Below are positions 1 through 11,800 of a stretch of 64,000 bases of DNA, piece by piece; position 1 is the stretch's first letter, and every line of letters begins with the position of its first letter. Source of the DNA: Alligator mississippiensis (Eukaryota > Chordata > Crocodylia > Alligatoridae); NCBI RefSeq assembly GCF_030867095.1, contig NC_081828.1, positions 54,452,434 through 54,516,433 on the forward strand, in the 5' to 3' direction. The position numbers were made by a program, and so were the translations under genes. The notes below the pieces were generated by a model. It was not told where the DNA came from and did no database searches. It saw only the letters and a program-made list of their open reading frames with translations.

Positions 1-505
1 AGAAAGATCAGTGGCTTGTGCCAGGGCTGAAATCAGCTTCTTCCTACAGAGTCACTTAAACCCACCCTTTCATGCACCATAGAAGAGTGCCTCAGCTCTG
101 TGCATTCAAGGAGTAGGACTTCCTGTTATGCAACATTTTTGGGGTTTACTTGGGGCAGACAGTAGGGTTTGTCTTAGTGTCAGCACTGCATTCAGAGATT
201 CAATTGCAGTGTGGTCAGGTAAAACCTTACATTTAGCTAGCCTGAAGAGGCTGTGATAGTTAGATAGACTGTGAAATAGACATTTCAGTGCAAGCTAGTC
301 TCTGCCAGGACCTCAGGTGGTCTTGCATGTCCCACCTTGAAGCCCACACAGCTGTGGCTTCACTACTGTTGGTATCCAAGGCTGCTTACAGATGACCTTC
401 CCCACTCTGAAAAAAAACTGGTGCCCCTATGCCAATCCCAGCACATGCCGAGAAGAAGCATTGTGTTAGTTTGACTCAGCTTGCCCAATATTTGTATTGA
501 TTGGG
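1..505. other. RGL1 intron, no recognised feature
   Basis: Presumed intron upstream of the exon at 5797. It was read on both strands without finding an exon of either gene or a convincing repeat. Confidence 0.6.
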
Positions 506-592
506 TGCTTCAGCAGGGCTTTTATGGTGTTTTTATCTAATAGCTGATTGAATCAGCTTTACATAAAAGTGCCAAAAAGCCCTGCTGAAGCA
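506..592. repeat. 87-bp near-perfect hairpin (MITE-like or miRNA-precursor-like)
   Basis: Outer arms 506-523 (TGCTTCAGCAGGGCTTTT) and 575-592 are perfectly inverse-complementary over 18 bp. The centre, AGCTGATT-G-AATCAGCT (542-558), is itself a palindrome, and the stretch between pairs with few mismatches. The whole segment therefore folds into one hairpin of about 43-bp arms with a tiny loop. This fits a foldback MITE. Its length also falls in the range of animal pre-miRNAs derived from such elements. No target duplication was identified. Confidence 0.75.
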
Positions 593-2209
593 TGTAATCT
601 ATACAGACTCTGAGGAGCCAGGTTGAGCTAACATGCTTCTGGTAAAGCGCAAGTTTTGTTTTGTTTTTTCCATGTCTGTCAGCAGCCCAGGACTTTTAAA
701 TATGCCTGCTCATGCTTGACTCATTGCAATGTAGTCACAGCCTTAGTGAGCAAGTTCTGTAGAATCTCTGTGGGTTGGGAGGGACTGTCATTTCACTGGG
801 AGAAGTTGCAAAATAGCACTTCAGCAAAGTATAGAGGCTTACCAAAAGAAAAGCTAATTTAGGCAGCCTTTCACTTATAAGTAAATCTGGAAAAGTTTAG
901 TACTGATCAGCACAAAAAATTCTGGGACCAGATTCTCAGTTGGCGTATATCATCAAAGCTCTTTTGACTTCAGTGGAATAATGCCAGTTTGCTCTAGCTA
1001 AGGAATGAGTCCAAGATGTTTATCCAAACTATCCCTACCTTGCTTAGAAATACAAAACAGGACTGAAAATCTTGAAAGAACACACTTTGTCTTGTGTGTA
1101 TGTGTGGCCAGCCAGTCCACAAAACAGTCTATTATAAGAGTTCAGCGGTTTTGTTCTTGGACTTAAGTGAATCCCAAAAGTTTAGGCACCGTAAAAATGA
1201 AAAAGAATGCCTGAGTATCATGGTATAGGAACCTTTAGTAAACTAAGGAAAGTTCAATGAGAGTTTATTTCTAGTCAACGAACCTGGGAATTTATAACTT
1301 GCCCCCAGTTTGCTATCTGAACAACGAGTTTGGGGCAAGAATACAGCAGTGGTGACTGATTTTTTTTTCCAAGTCCGTTAGCCTCATGTGTTGTTTAGGA
1401 TTTGTTCATCAAAATACCAAGCATATAATTTTATAGCAGGTGAACAGTCTTGAAGATAAGGAAAAAAAGTCAGTGTAAGTCCAGAGCAGCTTAATTAAGG
1501 TTAATTAATGTTAAAAAAGGTAATACCTTTGAGCAGATGTCCTGGTTCCTGGTAAATCTCCTTTTTCCATTTGTAGATAGATAGGTTTAAAAAACATTCT
1601 GAATGCAATGAAATGAGGAAAGTTCCAAAAGGAAAGCTACAGCATGATTCCACCGAGCTGTTCTACTGATTTCCTTCCAGTTGGCGGTATAATTAGTGAC
1701 AACCCCAAATGTAGCTTTATTTTCCTGAGTGTGAGGACTGTCACATTCTTGAAGAGTCCTCCAAGAAAAGTTGTGGCAGAGCCATCATTTGAGACATTTA
1801 CAGCTACAGCAGACAAAACACAACCAGTATAGGATATGGAATTAAACAAAAGTGGCATGAGGTCTGGACAATGAGGACATTTCTAATTCTGGTAACACCA
1901 CCTCTCACAACCCATGGTATGTGAATGATGCCTAGTTCCTTCCTCTCAGCCCCTACTTGTTTAATGTAAGCATGGGCATGTCATTTAAGCTCCTCATAGC
2001 TCATCTCATATCTCCCTCTTTCAGGTCTTGAATTCTTAGGGCCTTTTAAAGTACTAATTTCAGGCATCTCCTGGGGCTCTTAACCTGTGGATAGTCCACA
2101 CATTAACACCTGAAACTAGTTTTAAGCACCTTTTAGGCAGCTTAAAGTTATGCCACTCCTGGGCAGGTTTATCTCTGATCTATGCTACCCAGTTGGTGTT
2201 CCACTAACG
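593..2209. other. RGL1 intron, mostly unique
   Basis: No exon recognised. Around 935-990 the text 'gattctcagttggcgtatat' with 'tttgacttcagtgg' resembles a common amniote interspersed palindrome. Otherwise nothing was seen. Confidence 0.5.
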
Positions 2210-3766
2210 CAGGGGGTGTCAACCGGGGGTACGTGTACCCCTAGGGGTACTTAGAAAGGTCAGAGGGGGTATGTGCGGGTGGGTGGGGATGGAGTGCGCC
2301 CCAGGGCATGGCTGCAGCATCTCCCCCTCCTCATTCCCACACTTCACCTCTCCCTTGGGAGATGCACGTGGCTGTCACGCCGCTCTCAAAGCAAGCTGTG
2401 GCAGTAAGGTGTAGAAGGTCTCAGTGGTGGGGGGAGTGTGTTTCTGTGTAGGGCAAGGGGGCCAGGGCAGTGGCAACCCTGTGGGCTACACAGGTGCTGC
2501 CCGGGGAAAGGGGGCTTGCATGCGGTGGCCTCACATGTGGCTTCTGCTGCCACCACCCACCACCCTGCATCGCTGCCACCTACAACCCCATGCCACCACC
2601 TCTGCTGCTCACTGCCTCTATGCCCCGTTTTCCATGGCTGGTTGCGCATGCAGCTCTGTGGGCTGCCGACAGATGATGTGCGATAGGCTGGGTGCAAGGC
2701 CCGTCAGCAGCCTGTGGAGCTGCACGTGGGAAAGCAGGGTGCAGTGGCAGCAATGTAGGGTGGTAGGTGACGGCGGCCACTGCCACCACATGCGAGTACC
2801 CAGCATCCCTGTGTCCGGTTGGCCAGGCAGCGCCTGTGTGCCCTGCAGAGGGATGCTACTGCTCTTGCCCACCCCCTGGCCCTGCTCCTGGGAGCATGGC
2901 AGAGAAACACATTCCCCCCACCTCCCCCCCCAGTGATACCCTCTGTGCCTCACTGCCACTGCTTTCTTCAAGGGCAGAACGACAGCCATGTGCATCCCGT
3001 TGCTGGGTGGGCAGTAGCTCCGTGGCGAGCTGCCCAGTAGCGGGACACGTATGGCATTGTGCCACTCTCGAAGCAGCGTGAGGCAGAGCCCTCACCTCGT
3101 ACACAGAGTGGTGGGGTATGTGCCCTCCCTTGGCTCCCTTGCGGTGCATGCCGCAGTGGGAGTCCCCTACCCTGTGCCCCTGGATGCTCCCCCAGGCTCC
3201 CATTGTTGCCCAACCTGGTCCCCATTCACCCCTACCCCACTCCCTCCTGCACTGTGAGGGGTCTTGATCTGCAGCCCCCCAGCCCTTTCCCTCTTCCTCC
3301 CCCCCCACAACATACTTACCTGCTTGGGGGGGTGTCTGTTTCTGCATGTGTGTGTGAGTGTGTGTGTCCCTTGTGCGCCCAGCGGCAATAGGCACGTGGC
3401 ATCGCGTGGCTCTTGTGGCAGCCGCAACAGGGATATAGAGTCCAGGCTGCAGCAGCAGCTGCCTCCACCCTATGCACAGATCTGGGTGGCATGTGCCCCC
3501 CCTGGGCCTCCACCAGGGTGTGCATAGCAGCAGGAGCTGCCCCTGCCCCTCCTCCCTGCACCTCCTGGATGAGCTGCTCTCATAGCTCCATCCTGTGCTC
3601 CACCCTGGCTGTGTAGCACCTGCCCCTGCCCCAGGCCCACTCCCTCCCTCACTGTGGGGGCCTTGATCTGCAACCCCTTTAAAACAAGAAAAAATATAAA
3701 GGGGTACATGAGCTGAAAGTTTGAGGCAGAAGGGATACACTTGTTTAAAAAGTTTGAAAACTCCTG
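2210..3766. mobile_element. Non-autonomous hAT-like element, GC-rich interior
   Basis: Termini CAGGGGGTGTCAACC (left) and, read inward from the right, CAGGAGTTTTCAAAC form hAT-type inverted repeats. The flanking octamers CACTAACG (2202-2209) and CATTAATG (3767-3774) match at 6 of 8, the differences being transitions. The interior is GC-rich and contains inverted repeats, for example about 2349-2480 against 2880-3000. It produces long spurious open frames on both strands. No transposase is recognisable. Confidence 0.75.
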
Positions 3767-3896
3767 CATTAATGTGTGGTCACTCCCCACAGATGAGCTG
3801 CCCAAGTTGCAGTCCTCCAGCATCCCAGGATGCAGTGTCCTCTCCCGCACCTTCCTGTTCTGTGTGGACAAACTTTTCACCCCCAGAACTCTACTG

Positions 3897-4824
3897 CAGT
3901 AATGCCAACTCTCACAAAACAGTCGTGAGACTCCTGATTTCCAAATCAAATTAACCCTAACTCATGTTCTCAGGATGCAACCCTCAAATCTCAGGATTTT
4001 CCTTCCAGTGCATATAGAGAGCACCCAGCTAGTAAGTCTGTGAAGGGGAAGGGACTGAGTGGAAAAAAGGAAGGAAGGGACAGTGGAGGCCCCACGGTGA
4101 GGGAGTGGAGCAGGGGCTGGGGTGAATGGAACCCTGGGGCCGGGGCGTAGGTAGCTTGACCAGAGCATGGCGGGGGTTGTGACTCCCTGCCATAATGGCA
4201 CCCCCAGGAGAGGCATGGGGGGCATGTGCCCCCCATGGGGCAGAGGTGGTTGCCCACTGTGGGCTCAGGGCTCTGCGCCCTCCCATGCCTCCCCTGGGGG
4301 TGCACGCAGCTGCGGAGAGCTGCACTCCCCACTCCTGTGCTTCTTGACAACCAACCCCAGCCCTGGGGCCCCATTCACCCCAGCCCCTGCTCCTGCTCCA
4401 CTCCCTCCCTTCCTCACTGTGGGGGCCTTGATCTGCCCCCTCTCCTTGCCCCTTCCCTTTCCCCCCCGTTGCCTTCCACTCCACTTACCAGCTTGGTGCT
4501 GTCTATGTGTCTGTCTCTGTGTGTCTGTGTCTCTGTGTGTCTGTGTGTCTGCTTCTCACTTCCTAGCCACAGCCCTCCAGCCCTGCTGCTGCCTCTCACT
4601 CCTGATCCATAGTACCCCACATCCTGCCAGGGTGTGTGGGGACCCTCCCTCCCCAAGCTCCAAACCCCTCCCCTTACCCACACCCAGCCCCCACACCTTC
4701 ACAAATAACCCTCCCCACCACACACATGCTTAAAAAATAGCATCTCATGATTTACATGCCAGTCTCTTGATTTTTTTAAAGAATTCATCTCATGATTTTT
4801 GGCACAGTGGGGTTAGCAATATTG
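3897..4824. mobile_element. Probable hAT-like element with GC-rich interior
   Basis: The left end CAGTAATGCCAACTC and the inverted right end CAATATTGCTAACCC resemble each other. CTACTG flanks both sides (3891-3896 and 4825-4830), though this is shorter than a usual hAT 8-bp duplication. The interior shares the phrase 'gtgggggccttgatctgc' with the element at 2210-3766 (about 3653 and 4420), so the two GC-rich blocks are related. It includes an inverted repeat at about 4196-4303. Confidence 0.45.
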
Positions 4825-5796
4825 CTACTGCCAAGGGGTGGTTGTGGCACAAAGCCAACTCCCCCTTCCTGCCCCCAGTTGTGACCTTCCTACCCCAGGA
4901 GTACAACCCTGTGCAAACTGCCTGCAGACCATGTGCCAGCTAGCTAGGTTTCAGGGCACGAACAAATCCAGGAGTGGGGTGCAGGGGGACCAGGGTAGAG
5001 GGCCAGATCAGGTCCCCATGAGCTGGGGCTTCCTCCCTGGGGCAGGGGCAGTAGGTCCCCCAAAAGCACCTTCCCTCACCATTCCCACCTCCAACTACCC
5101 TGAGAAGCATGACCAGCACCTCCTACACCCCCAAATCCCAACTCCCAATTTATGAGACCTTCTTTAATTTACTTCCTCTTTATTTCTTTTTAAATTATTT
5201 TTTCACTTCTTTTTATTTTATCCTTCAGTGGTTGACTTCCTTCATTTCACCAATTTCCTTTCCACCTCCTATTTCATTACTCAACTCCCATCCCATTAGC
5301 CCTCACCTCCTAGCTTCAGGTCCCCCAAACTTGAGCTAGCACCAAGACAGATCAACATTTGAGCAGCTCAAAGTTAAGAAAACCGAAATGCTTAATTCCT
5401 GAATTGTACAAATGTAAACTTCTGCATTTGCTGAAAGTCTGACTGAATGTCTTCATAGTCAGCAAACCACAGAAATTAGTCATCATAGGTCAGTATTACT
5501 GTATAAGAAAAGAAAAACACCAGAACTTTACATAACAGAAGAACATGTTTATTTGTGATAGTGTTGGTTATGAAACTCGAGTTAGGAAGTGAAGCCCATA
5601 GGTTGATTTTGGATAAAGCTTACAAATGTAAGTAGCATATTTAGATGTCTTTGACCTAGAAAAATCAGGAAAGCTTCAAAGCTTCTCAGCTTTGGCTGGG
5701 CCAGATCCATTGCAGACAAACTTCCTTGTGTCAGTTTACAGTGATTCCAATCTTACCTGTTATCTTCCATCAATTGCCTTTTTATTTGGTCTACAG
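4825..5796. other. RGL1 intron, pyrimidine-rich then unique
   Basis: From 4830 to about 5340 the sequence is C/T-rich and low in complexity. The rest to the exon at 5797 is AT-rich intron. No gene is recognised. Confidence 0.5.
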
Positions 5797-5886
5797 GAAG
5801 GAACATCTAAGTTTGCAAATTTGGACAGTAGTGTGAAGGAGAACCAAAAAAGGACTCAGAGACGACTTCAGCTGCAGAAAGATATG
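5797..5886 (+). CDS. RGL1: RGL1 coding exon, late RasGEF domain
   Basis: Thirty codons in phase 0/0, beginning [10 protein letters not shown] and ending LQLQKDM. It is preceded by a pyrimidine tract and ctacag. The donor reads ATG|GTGTGT, which is weaker than the GTAAGT/GTGAGT type used by most other exons here. It joins directly to [11 protein letters not shown] of the next exon. No earlier RGL1 exon could be recognised between 1 and 5796. Confidence 0.93.
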
Positions 5887-8800
5887 GTGTGTTCAGTCTC
5901 TTGTTCTCTCTACTTTCTGAATTTGTACATGTGATTAATCCCCAACAAAAATGATAACCTTAAAAATTACAAACTGTGACATGCTCTGCAAAAACAGTTC
6001 CAAGTGCAGCAGTGAGCTTGACCAACTAACATACAAAGTCAATGCAAAAGGTTAAGGCTGAACACTCAGCCTTATCTGTGTCCCTTTTTACATATGGCCT
6101 AAAATACTATCTGGTATTGTACACCATGCATGGCTGTGCTGAACTGCCAAATTGTAACAGCTATGCTTATTGAAAAACCAAGCTCTCCTGTACTCTGGGA
6201 GCACCTGTGTATGTATTATAGTGCCAGGAAAAATGTATATTCCAAATGTATATCCAGTGCATGAAATGAGGTACTGCTGACGCTGAGAGAGTACAGCAAT
6301 TAGAGGAGAGATGAGGCTCTAAATCATTTCCTTTTGTACCAAGCTCTGATTCTCTCTCCATAGTAAGAGTGCACTGGGGTGAACAAAGCTAATTCTTTCC
6401 CCACCCTCTCCCCCCACTACATCTGCCCAGTGTCCTACCCAGCTATTCATGATGGATGCTGGGTTGAATGTTTGGACCTTAATATCAAAACTTTCAGGAA
6501 CTTAATAAAGCCACTGCATAAGACAGTGTTACACAATAGGTAAATATAGGAAGATAACCATAGCCTCCAATTGTTTTGTCCTCTCCTAAGGAAGTACAGG
6601 AGCTCCTTTCAATAAACTATCTCCATTACCTTTCAAACAGAACTCTGAAAATATCCAGTTTTCATGAGTGAAATGCTTTATAGAAACATTGAACTTTTTA
6701 GAACATTCCAGGAAAATTAACTCTGTCCAAAGCCTAATTTTCATTTACTTCTGAGTGAGGTCATAAAACACACAGAGATCCCATACATTTTTTTGGAATT
6801 TGCACAATGGGTTTTTTATAAGATATGTCTGGTTTCTGGTTTGCCAGTGAAAACTGATTTTTACCATAATGAAATTGAGAGCAATGGAACATTTGCAGAA
6901 ACAAGTGGCTTTCTCAGAAATACTTACTGAGGAGAGATCTGGAAGCTAGAGGAAAGAATACTGCCAGATATTTTGCTTTTTTGTTTGACTGGCACATTAC
7001 AGGTCTCGCTGGTTTTTGTAGCAGTGTGACTTTTTTTCCTCCCTGATGTAGACACACAAGACAGCAGGCCTAAGAAAATCAAAGCCTGAATCTTAACTTA
7101 ATTAGAACATGGTAATTATCCCAGGGAGGATGTATACAGCTTGGAGGAAAAACTGTGAAAGGAATCCTATGATTTGCTAACATCATTAAAAAAGCAATGC
7201 CTCACTGGGAGGAACCAAAGAAAAATGCTCTTCACACAAGATATCATGAGCCATCTATATAGTCAGCTGTCATGCTGAAGGCAACTGTGAGATTCATTTA
7301 TGCTCATTCTAGATTTGATACTCACACTACGTACAAGACTTCCTTCAGGATAGCAGTTGGACTTCAGCATACATACCCTTCCATATCTGTTGTTCATTTG
7401 TCCCACTGCTACAGAAGGCAATGGCAAAATTCACATTGACTTAAGTGGAAAAGAAGCAGACTTAAGATCTGGTTTAGGATTGTTAGCTGGCTAGTTTTGT
7501 CTGCTGTTTTATAACATCACTTCCTGGCTGGAATTCTTAGCTTTCCTTTGACATTTAACCAAACGCTGCTTGGATTCTGTGCAGGGAGTAATGCAGGGCA
7601 CAGTACCTTATCTTGGAACCTTTCTTACTGATCTGACCATGCTTGACACAGCCCATCAGGACCATGTTGAGGTAGGTTTGAGCAGCTTCCTGAATCTTAA
7701 CCCTTTTCCCTACCTATCCGTTACTTAGTACAATCCCCATGGTCCTGTATCTTTCACTATGTTCTTCCCTCATCTTCATATGGAGTAATCACAAGCATAG
7801 AAGAATGTGTACGTCAAGGAGATGGGGAGAATGAACAATACTTTCATGAGCAAAAAGAGCTCTACTGAATTTAATAATGCAGCTTATTTGAAGGGACCTG
7901 CCTAAGTATGACACTTTATATTACAAAAATAAAAACTTTCTGAACAAAATACAATGAGAGTAGAAGGGGTTTTATTGTTTTAGTTTTATTTAAATGACAG
8001 TTATTTTTTATCTGTAATTATCCCCATGCCATGCTGGAAAACCAAATGTTACAGCTCTGTCTTAAGCACTATTTGTCAGTTTGAGCCTACAATGTTTCAG
8101 CATTTTCTCAGCTGAAAGCATAAACATTTGAGCACTGAGGACTTGATAAATAAAGACTCTTCCTCCTCTCTCTTCCTCATCTGGGAAGGAAATCTGTCCA
8201 GTGTAAGGAGGGAAGGGTAAGCATAACAGATCTTGACCAATGGGCAGAGGCAGATTAAGGTGTACTGGAGCCCTAGGCAAGCACAAAATTGGAGCTCCTT
8301 TCCCTCCATGGGAGCTGGGCTGCAGGGGGTGGGGAGAGGGGCCCCCTCCCCTCCTAATGCTGGTGGGGGAGGCTGGGTGGACCCTGCCGGGCTGGGGGGG
8401 GGCACATTCCTGCGTCGTCTCTGTGCTCGCCGCCTCCGCTCCGGCCAAATGTACACACACATGGCAGACAAGGTTCTTTGGGTAAATCTGATATCTTTTA
8501 TTAGACCAACTAAATAGTTGGAAAAAAATTTTCTTAGCAAGTTTTTGGGTTTAAAAACCCTTCATCAGGCTGAGGAAGCATCTGCATTTGGTGGATGGAA
8601 TGAATAATAAAGAAGCCAGAGGCTGTTATGCATGCAAGCCAGTTAGTTAAAATGTAAATTGAGGAGTCAGTGGGTGAGAGAATCAGTGAGTCAGTGGGTT
8701 TTCTCGAATCACTCCTTAAACCACTTGTCACCCAAAGAGTGAGTTTTGTCCAAGACACTACAGACTTCCTACAAAAATTTAAAAACATAGACCACCTTCC

Positions 8801-11800
8801 CAGCAACACCCTCCTAGCCAAGATGTTACCAGCTTATATACCATACCACACCAGGACGGCATCCAAGCCAGCCTTACATACCTACAAGAGCAAGATGACA
8901 ATTCCTAGTACAGACCCAAAGATATTACTGACCTTATACACCTCATGCACAACAACTTAACTTTCAATAACCAACACTTCCTCTAGACCATGGGCACACC
9001 TATAGGCATCAAAATGGCCCCACAGTATGCCAACCTTTTTATGAGCCACCTGGAAGAAGAATTCTTCAAAGACTGCACAATATACTTAAGATACATTGAT
9101 GACAGCTTCATCATTTGGACTGAAAACCTGCAATCTCTGATTGAGTTCCATCAGAAATTCAACAATCATCACCCCTCCATCTGACTACCTCGAGTACTCC
9201 AGCACCAACATCTCCTTTTTAGACACAATGATCAGCATCCAAATGGTAAAATACAGACCATGTATTACAAGAAACCCGCAGACCAACATACATATCTGCA
9301 CAGAACCAGCACTCACCCTAAACACACCAAGAAAGCTGTGATATACAGTCAAACTCAGATACCACCACATTTAGACCTGGGATTGCCACCTCACAAATCT
9401 TAAAAAGGCTTTCACTAAACAAGGACACTCCTCCAGAGAGATAGATCACATATTTGAAAGAGCCACCCAGATACCATGTGAAGAACTGCTGCAGTACAGA
9501 AGGAAAACCCCCATGAATCACACACCACTGGTTCTGACATATCACCCCTTGCTCGAACCTATATGGAAAATCCTGAAACAATTGCAACCCATACTAGAAG
9601 GACACCCAGTTCTTAAAGAGATCTTCCCACATGCACCCATCCTAGCCTTCAAATAAGCACTTAAACTCACTAACCTCATTACCAGAAGCAAACTTCTTAC
9701 GGCCCAAAACGCACCAAATGGATCCAGAGCATGCCGTGACAAGAAATACAAAACCTGCCAACACATCTCCATCACCCCCACAATTACTACACCCCACAAC
9801 AGAGCCATCAGCATTCCTGGATCTTACAGCTGCACCTCCAGAAATGTAATATATCTCATCCAATGCACCAAATGCCCTGATGGACAATACGCAGAAGAGA
9901 CCAAACAACAACTGTGCACTAGCATGAACGCACACTGGAAATCTATCAAAGACAGAAATACCCAATTACCTGTGTGGGCACATTTCTCACAAGAAAACCG
10001 CTCTCTCTCCAATCTCCCAGTTTTAATTCTCAAAGGGAATTCACAAAACACTTTTGACAGCCTATGAACTTTACTTCATCAACCTCCTGAATATAAAAAA
10101 TCATGGACTAAACATAGACATTGATTTATGGCACATTTATAACCTGCCTGACATCTGACTCCCCAAGTACCTCTCCACTATTTACCTGCTACATTCATCC
10201 TCTCCTCCTCCCTGCACCCCCCCCACCCCCTCCCAGCCTGTCTCTCACCTATTGACTCCTCAGTTTACATTTTCACTGCCCGCCTTTCTTGCATGCAGAC
10301 CAGCCTCTGGCCTCTTTACTATTCATTCCATCCAGGAAGAGCACACACCAACTGCAGATGCTTCCTCAGCCTCGTGAAGGGTTTTTAAACCCAAAAGCTT
10401 GCTAAGAAATTTTTTTCCAACTATTTAGATGGTCTAATAAAAGATATCAGATTTTCCCAAAGAACCTTGTCTGTCCATGTCCTTAGACCAACATGGCTAC
10501 AACCTACACCCCCACACACACATGCACACACACAGGTATGCAGACACAGGCACATACACTACTTTCACTCTCTGCGCATGGACACAGCCCCACCCACACA
10601 CACACAGACCTCGACACCCACACCTACACACACACACACACCTCGACACCCACACCTACACACACACAGACACCCACACCTCGACACCCACACCTATACA
10701 CACATACACCCACACCTACACACACACACACACATACACCCACACCTACACACACACACACACATACACACACAGCACTCCGCCTTCTCCTCCCCCTACA
10801 GCTGCCTGCAGTCAAGTCTCACTCCCCGTCCGGCCCCTGTCACATGTATGTGCAGGAAGGTGCTGCCTGGCTGTCCCATGCAGACCCGCAGGTACAGAGG
10901 GCCGGGCTGAGCTGGACTTGGCCAGGAGTGCCGTGGGCAGGTGGTGGTGGCACTGGGAGGGGTAGCTCAGCTGTGGGTGGGCTTGGGCTCAGATGAATTT
11001 TGGGGGGCTCTAGCCCCCAAGGCCCTCTCAGTAGCACCACCTGTAAAGGCGCAGTGCAGTGTGATGCTCCTGGCCTAGCTAGCCCAGCCCCAACCACCCC
11101 CTGCCCTCTATGGCAGGTAGGGCATGGCTCTTTCAGCCCAGCTCACCGCCCTCCCCCCACCAAGTAATGGTGCCACTTGGCCTGCCCCCCTCCCCCAGGC
11201 ACGGCACGGCTCTCTCAGCCTGACCCCAGCCCTGCCTTCCTCCCCCCAGCCCCATTGGTGGAGGGGTCCTGCTTCCAGCTCCCAGGGAAGCAAATGTGAA
11301 AGCCACAGTTTTAAACTTGGTGCCAAAAATGGACACCGAGTTTAAAACTGCGCCTTTCGCTTCTCTGCTGATGAAGATCCTGGGACCCCGAATTGGAAGG
11401 GGCCTCTAGTCTTGTGCCCAGCTTGCCCGTTCATTAATCCACCTATGCCAATGGGCAGAGACTGCAGTTGGAATCACAGCATTTCAAAGGGTTTAGAAAA
11501 TTAATGGACTTAAGGGTGAGGGAGGGAACTAGATAAAAGAACAGGCTGTGTGTACCTGAGGAAGTGTGCATGTTACCAAAGAGGAGAGGGAATATGTAGT
11601 TTGGGTGAAAATGAGTTGCATTATTGTTTCAAATCTGGATCCTTATAGTTAGGCTTCTAAATTCATGTGCAAGCATTTAAAGAAGAAAAGGCTGGCTTTT
11701 TGCAAGTCTTAAACATTCGTATATTCCACTGAAGTTAATGGGAACTCAAGGTACTCAGTGCCTTTGAAAATAAACCCACCGTTTCAGTCTTTCTTTTCCT

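Larger units (their letters stand above)
8245..11447. mobile_element. hAT-like element with perfect 8-bp TSD, split by a nested Penelope-like element
   Basis: The left terminus CAGAGGCAGATTAAGG and the inverted right terminus CATAGGTGGATTAATG form a terminal inverted repeat. Both ends are flanked by the identical octamer CCAATGGG (8237-8244 and 11448-11455), the expected hAT target-site duplication. The interior is GC-rich (about 8245-8455 and 10790-11447) and has been invaded by a Penelope-like element and a CA-rich array. No hAT transposase is visible, so it was mobilised in trans. Confidence 0.8.

Noticed and set aside
2856..3740. 294-residue minus-strand open frame
   Set aside because: Low-complexity Gly/His-rich translation of a GC-rich hAT interior, overlapped by many equally long frames on both strands.
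1..5796. Earlier RGL1 exons (RasGEF core)
   Set aside because: I looked for the sequence preceding [10 protein letters not shown] and found none, so the upstream exons are taken to lie outside the window.
10467..10996. Three overlapping plus-strand frames of 147-167 residues rich in His and Thr
   Set aside because: They translate the CA-rich tandem array in all three frames.
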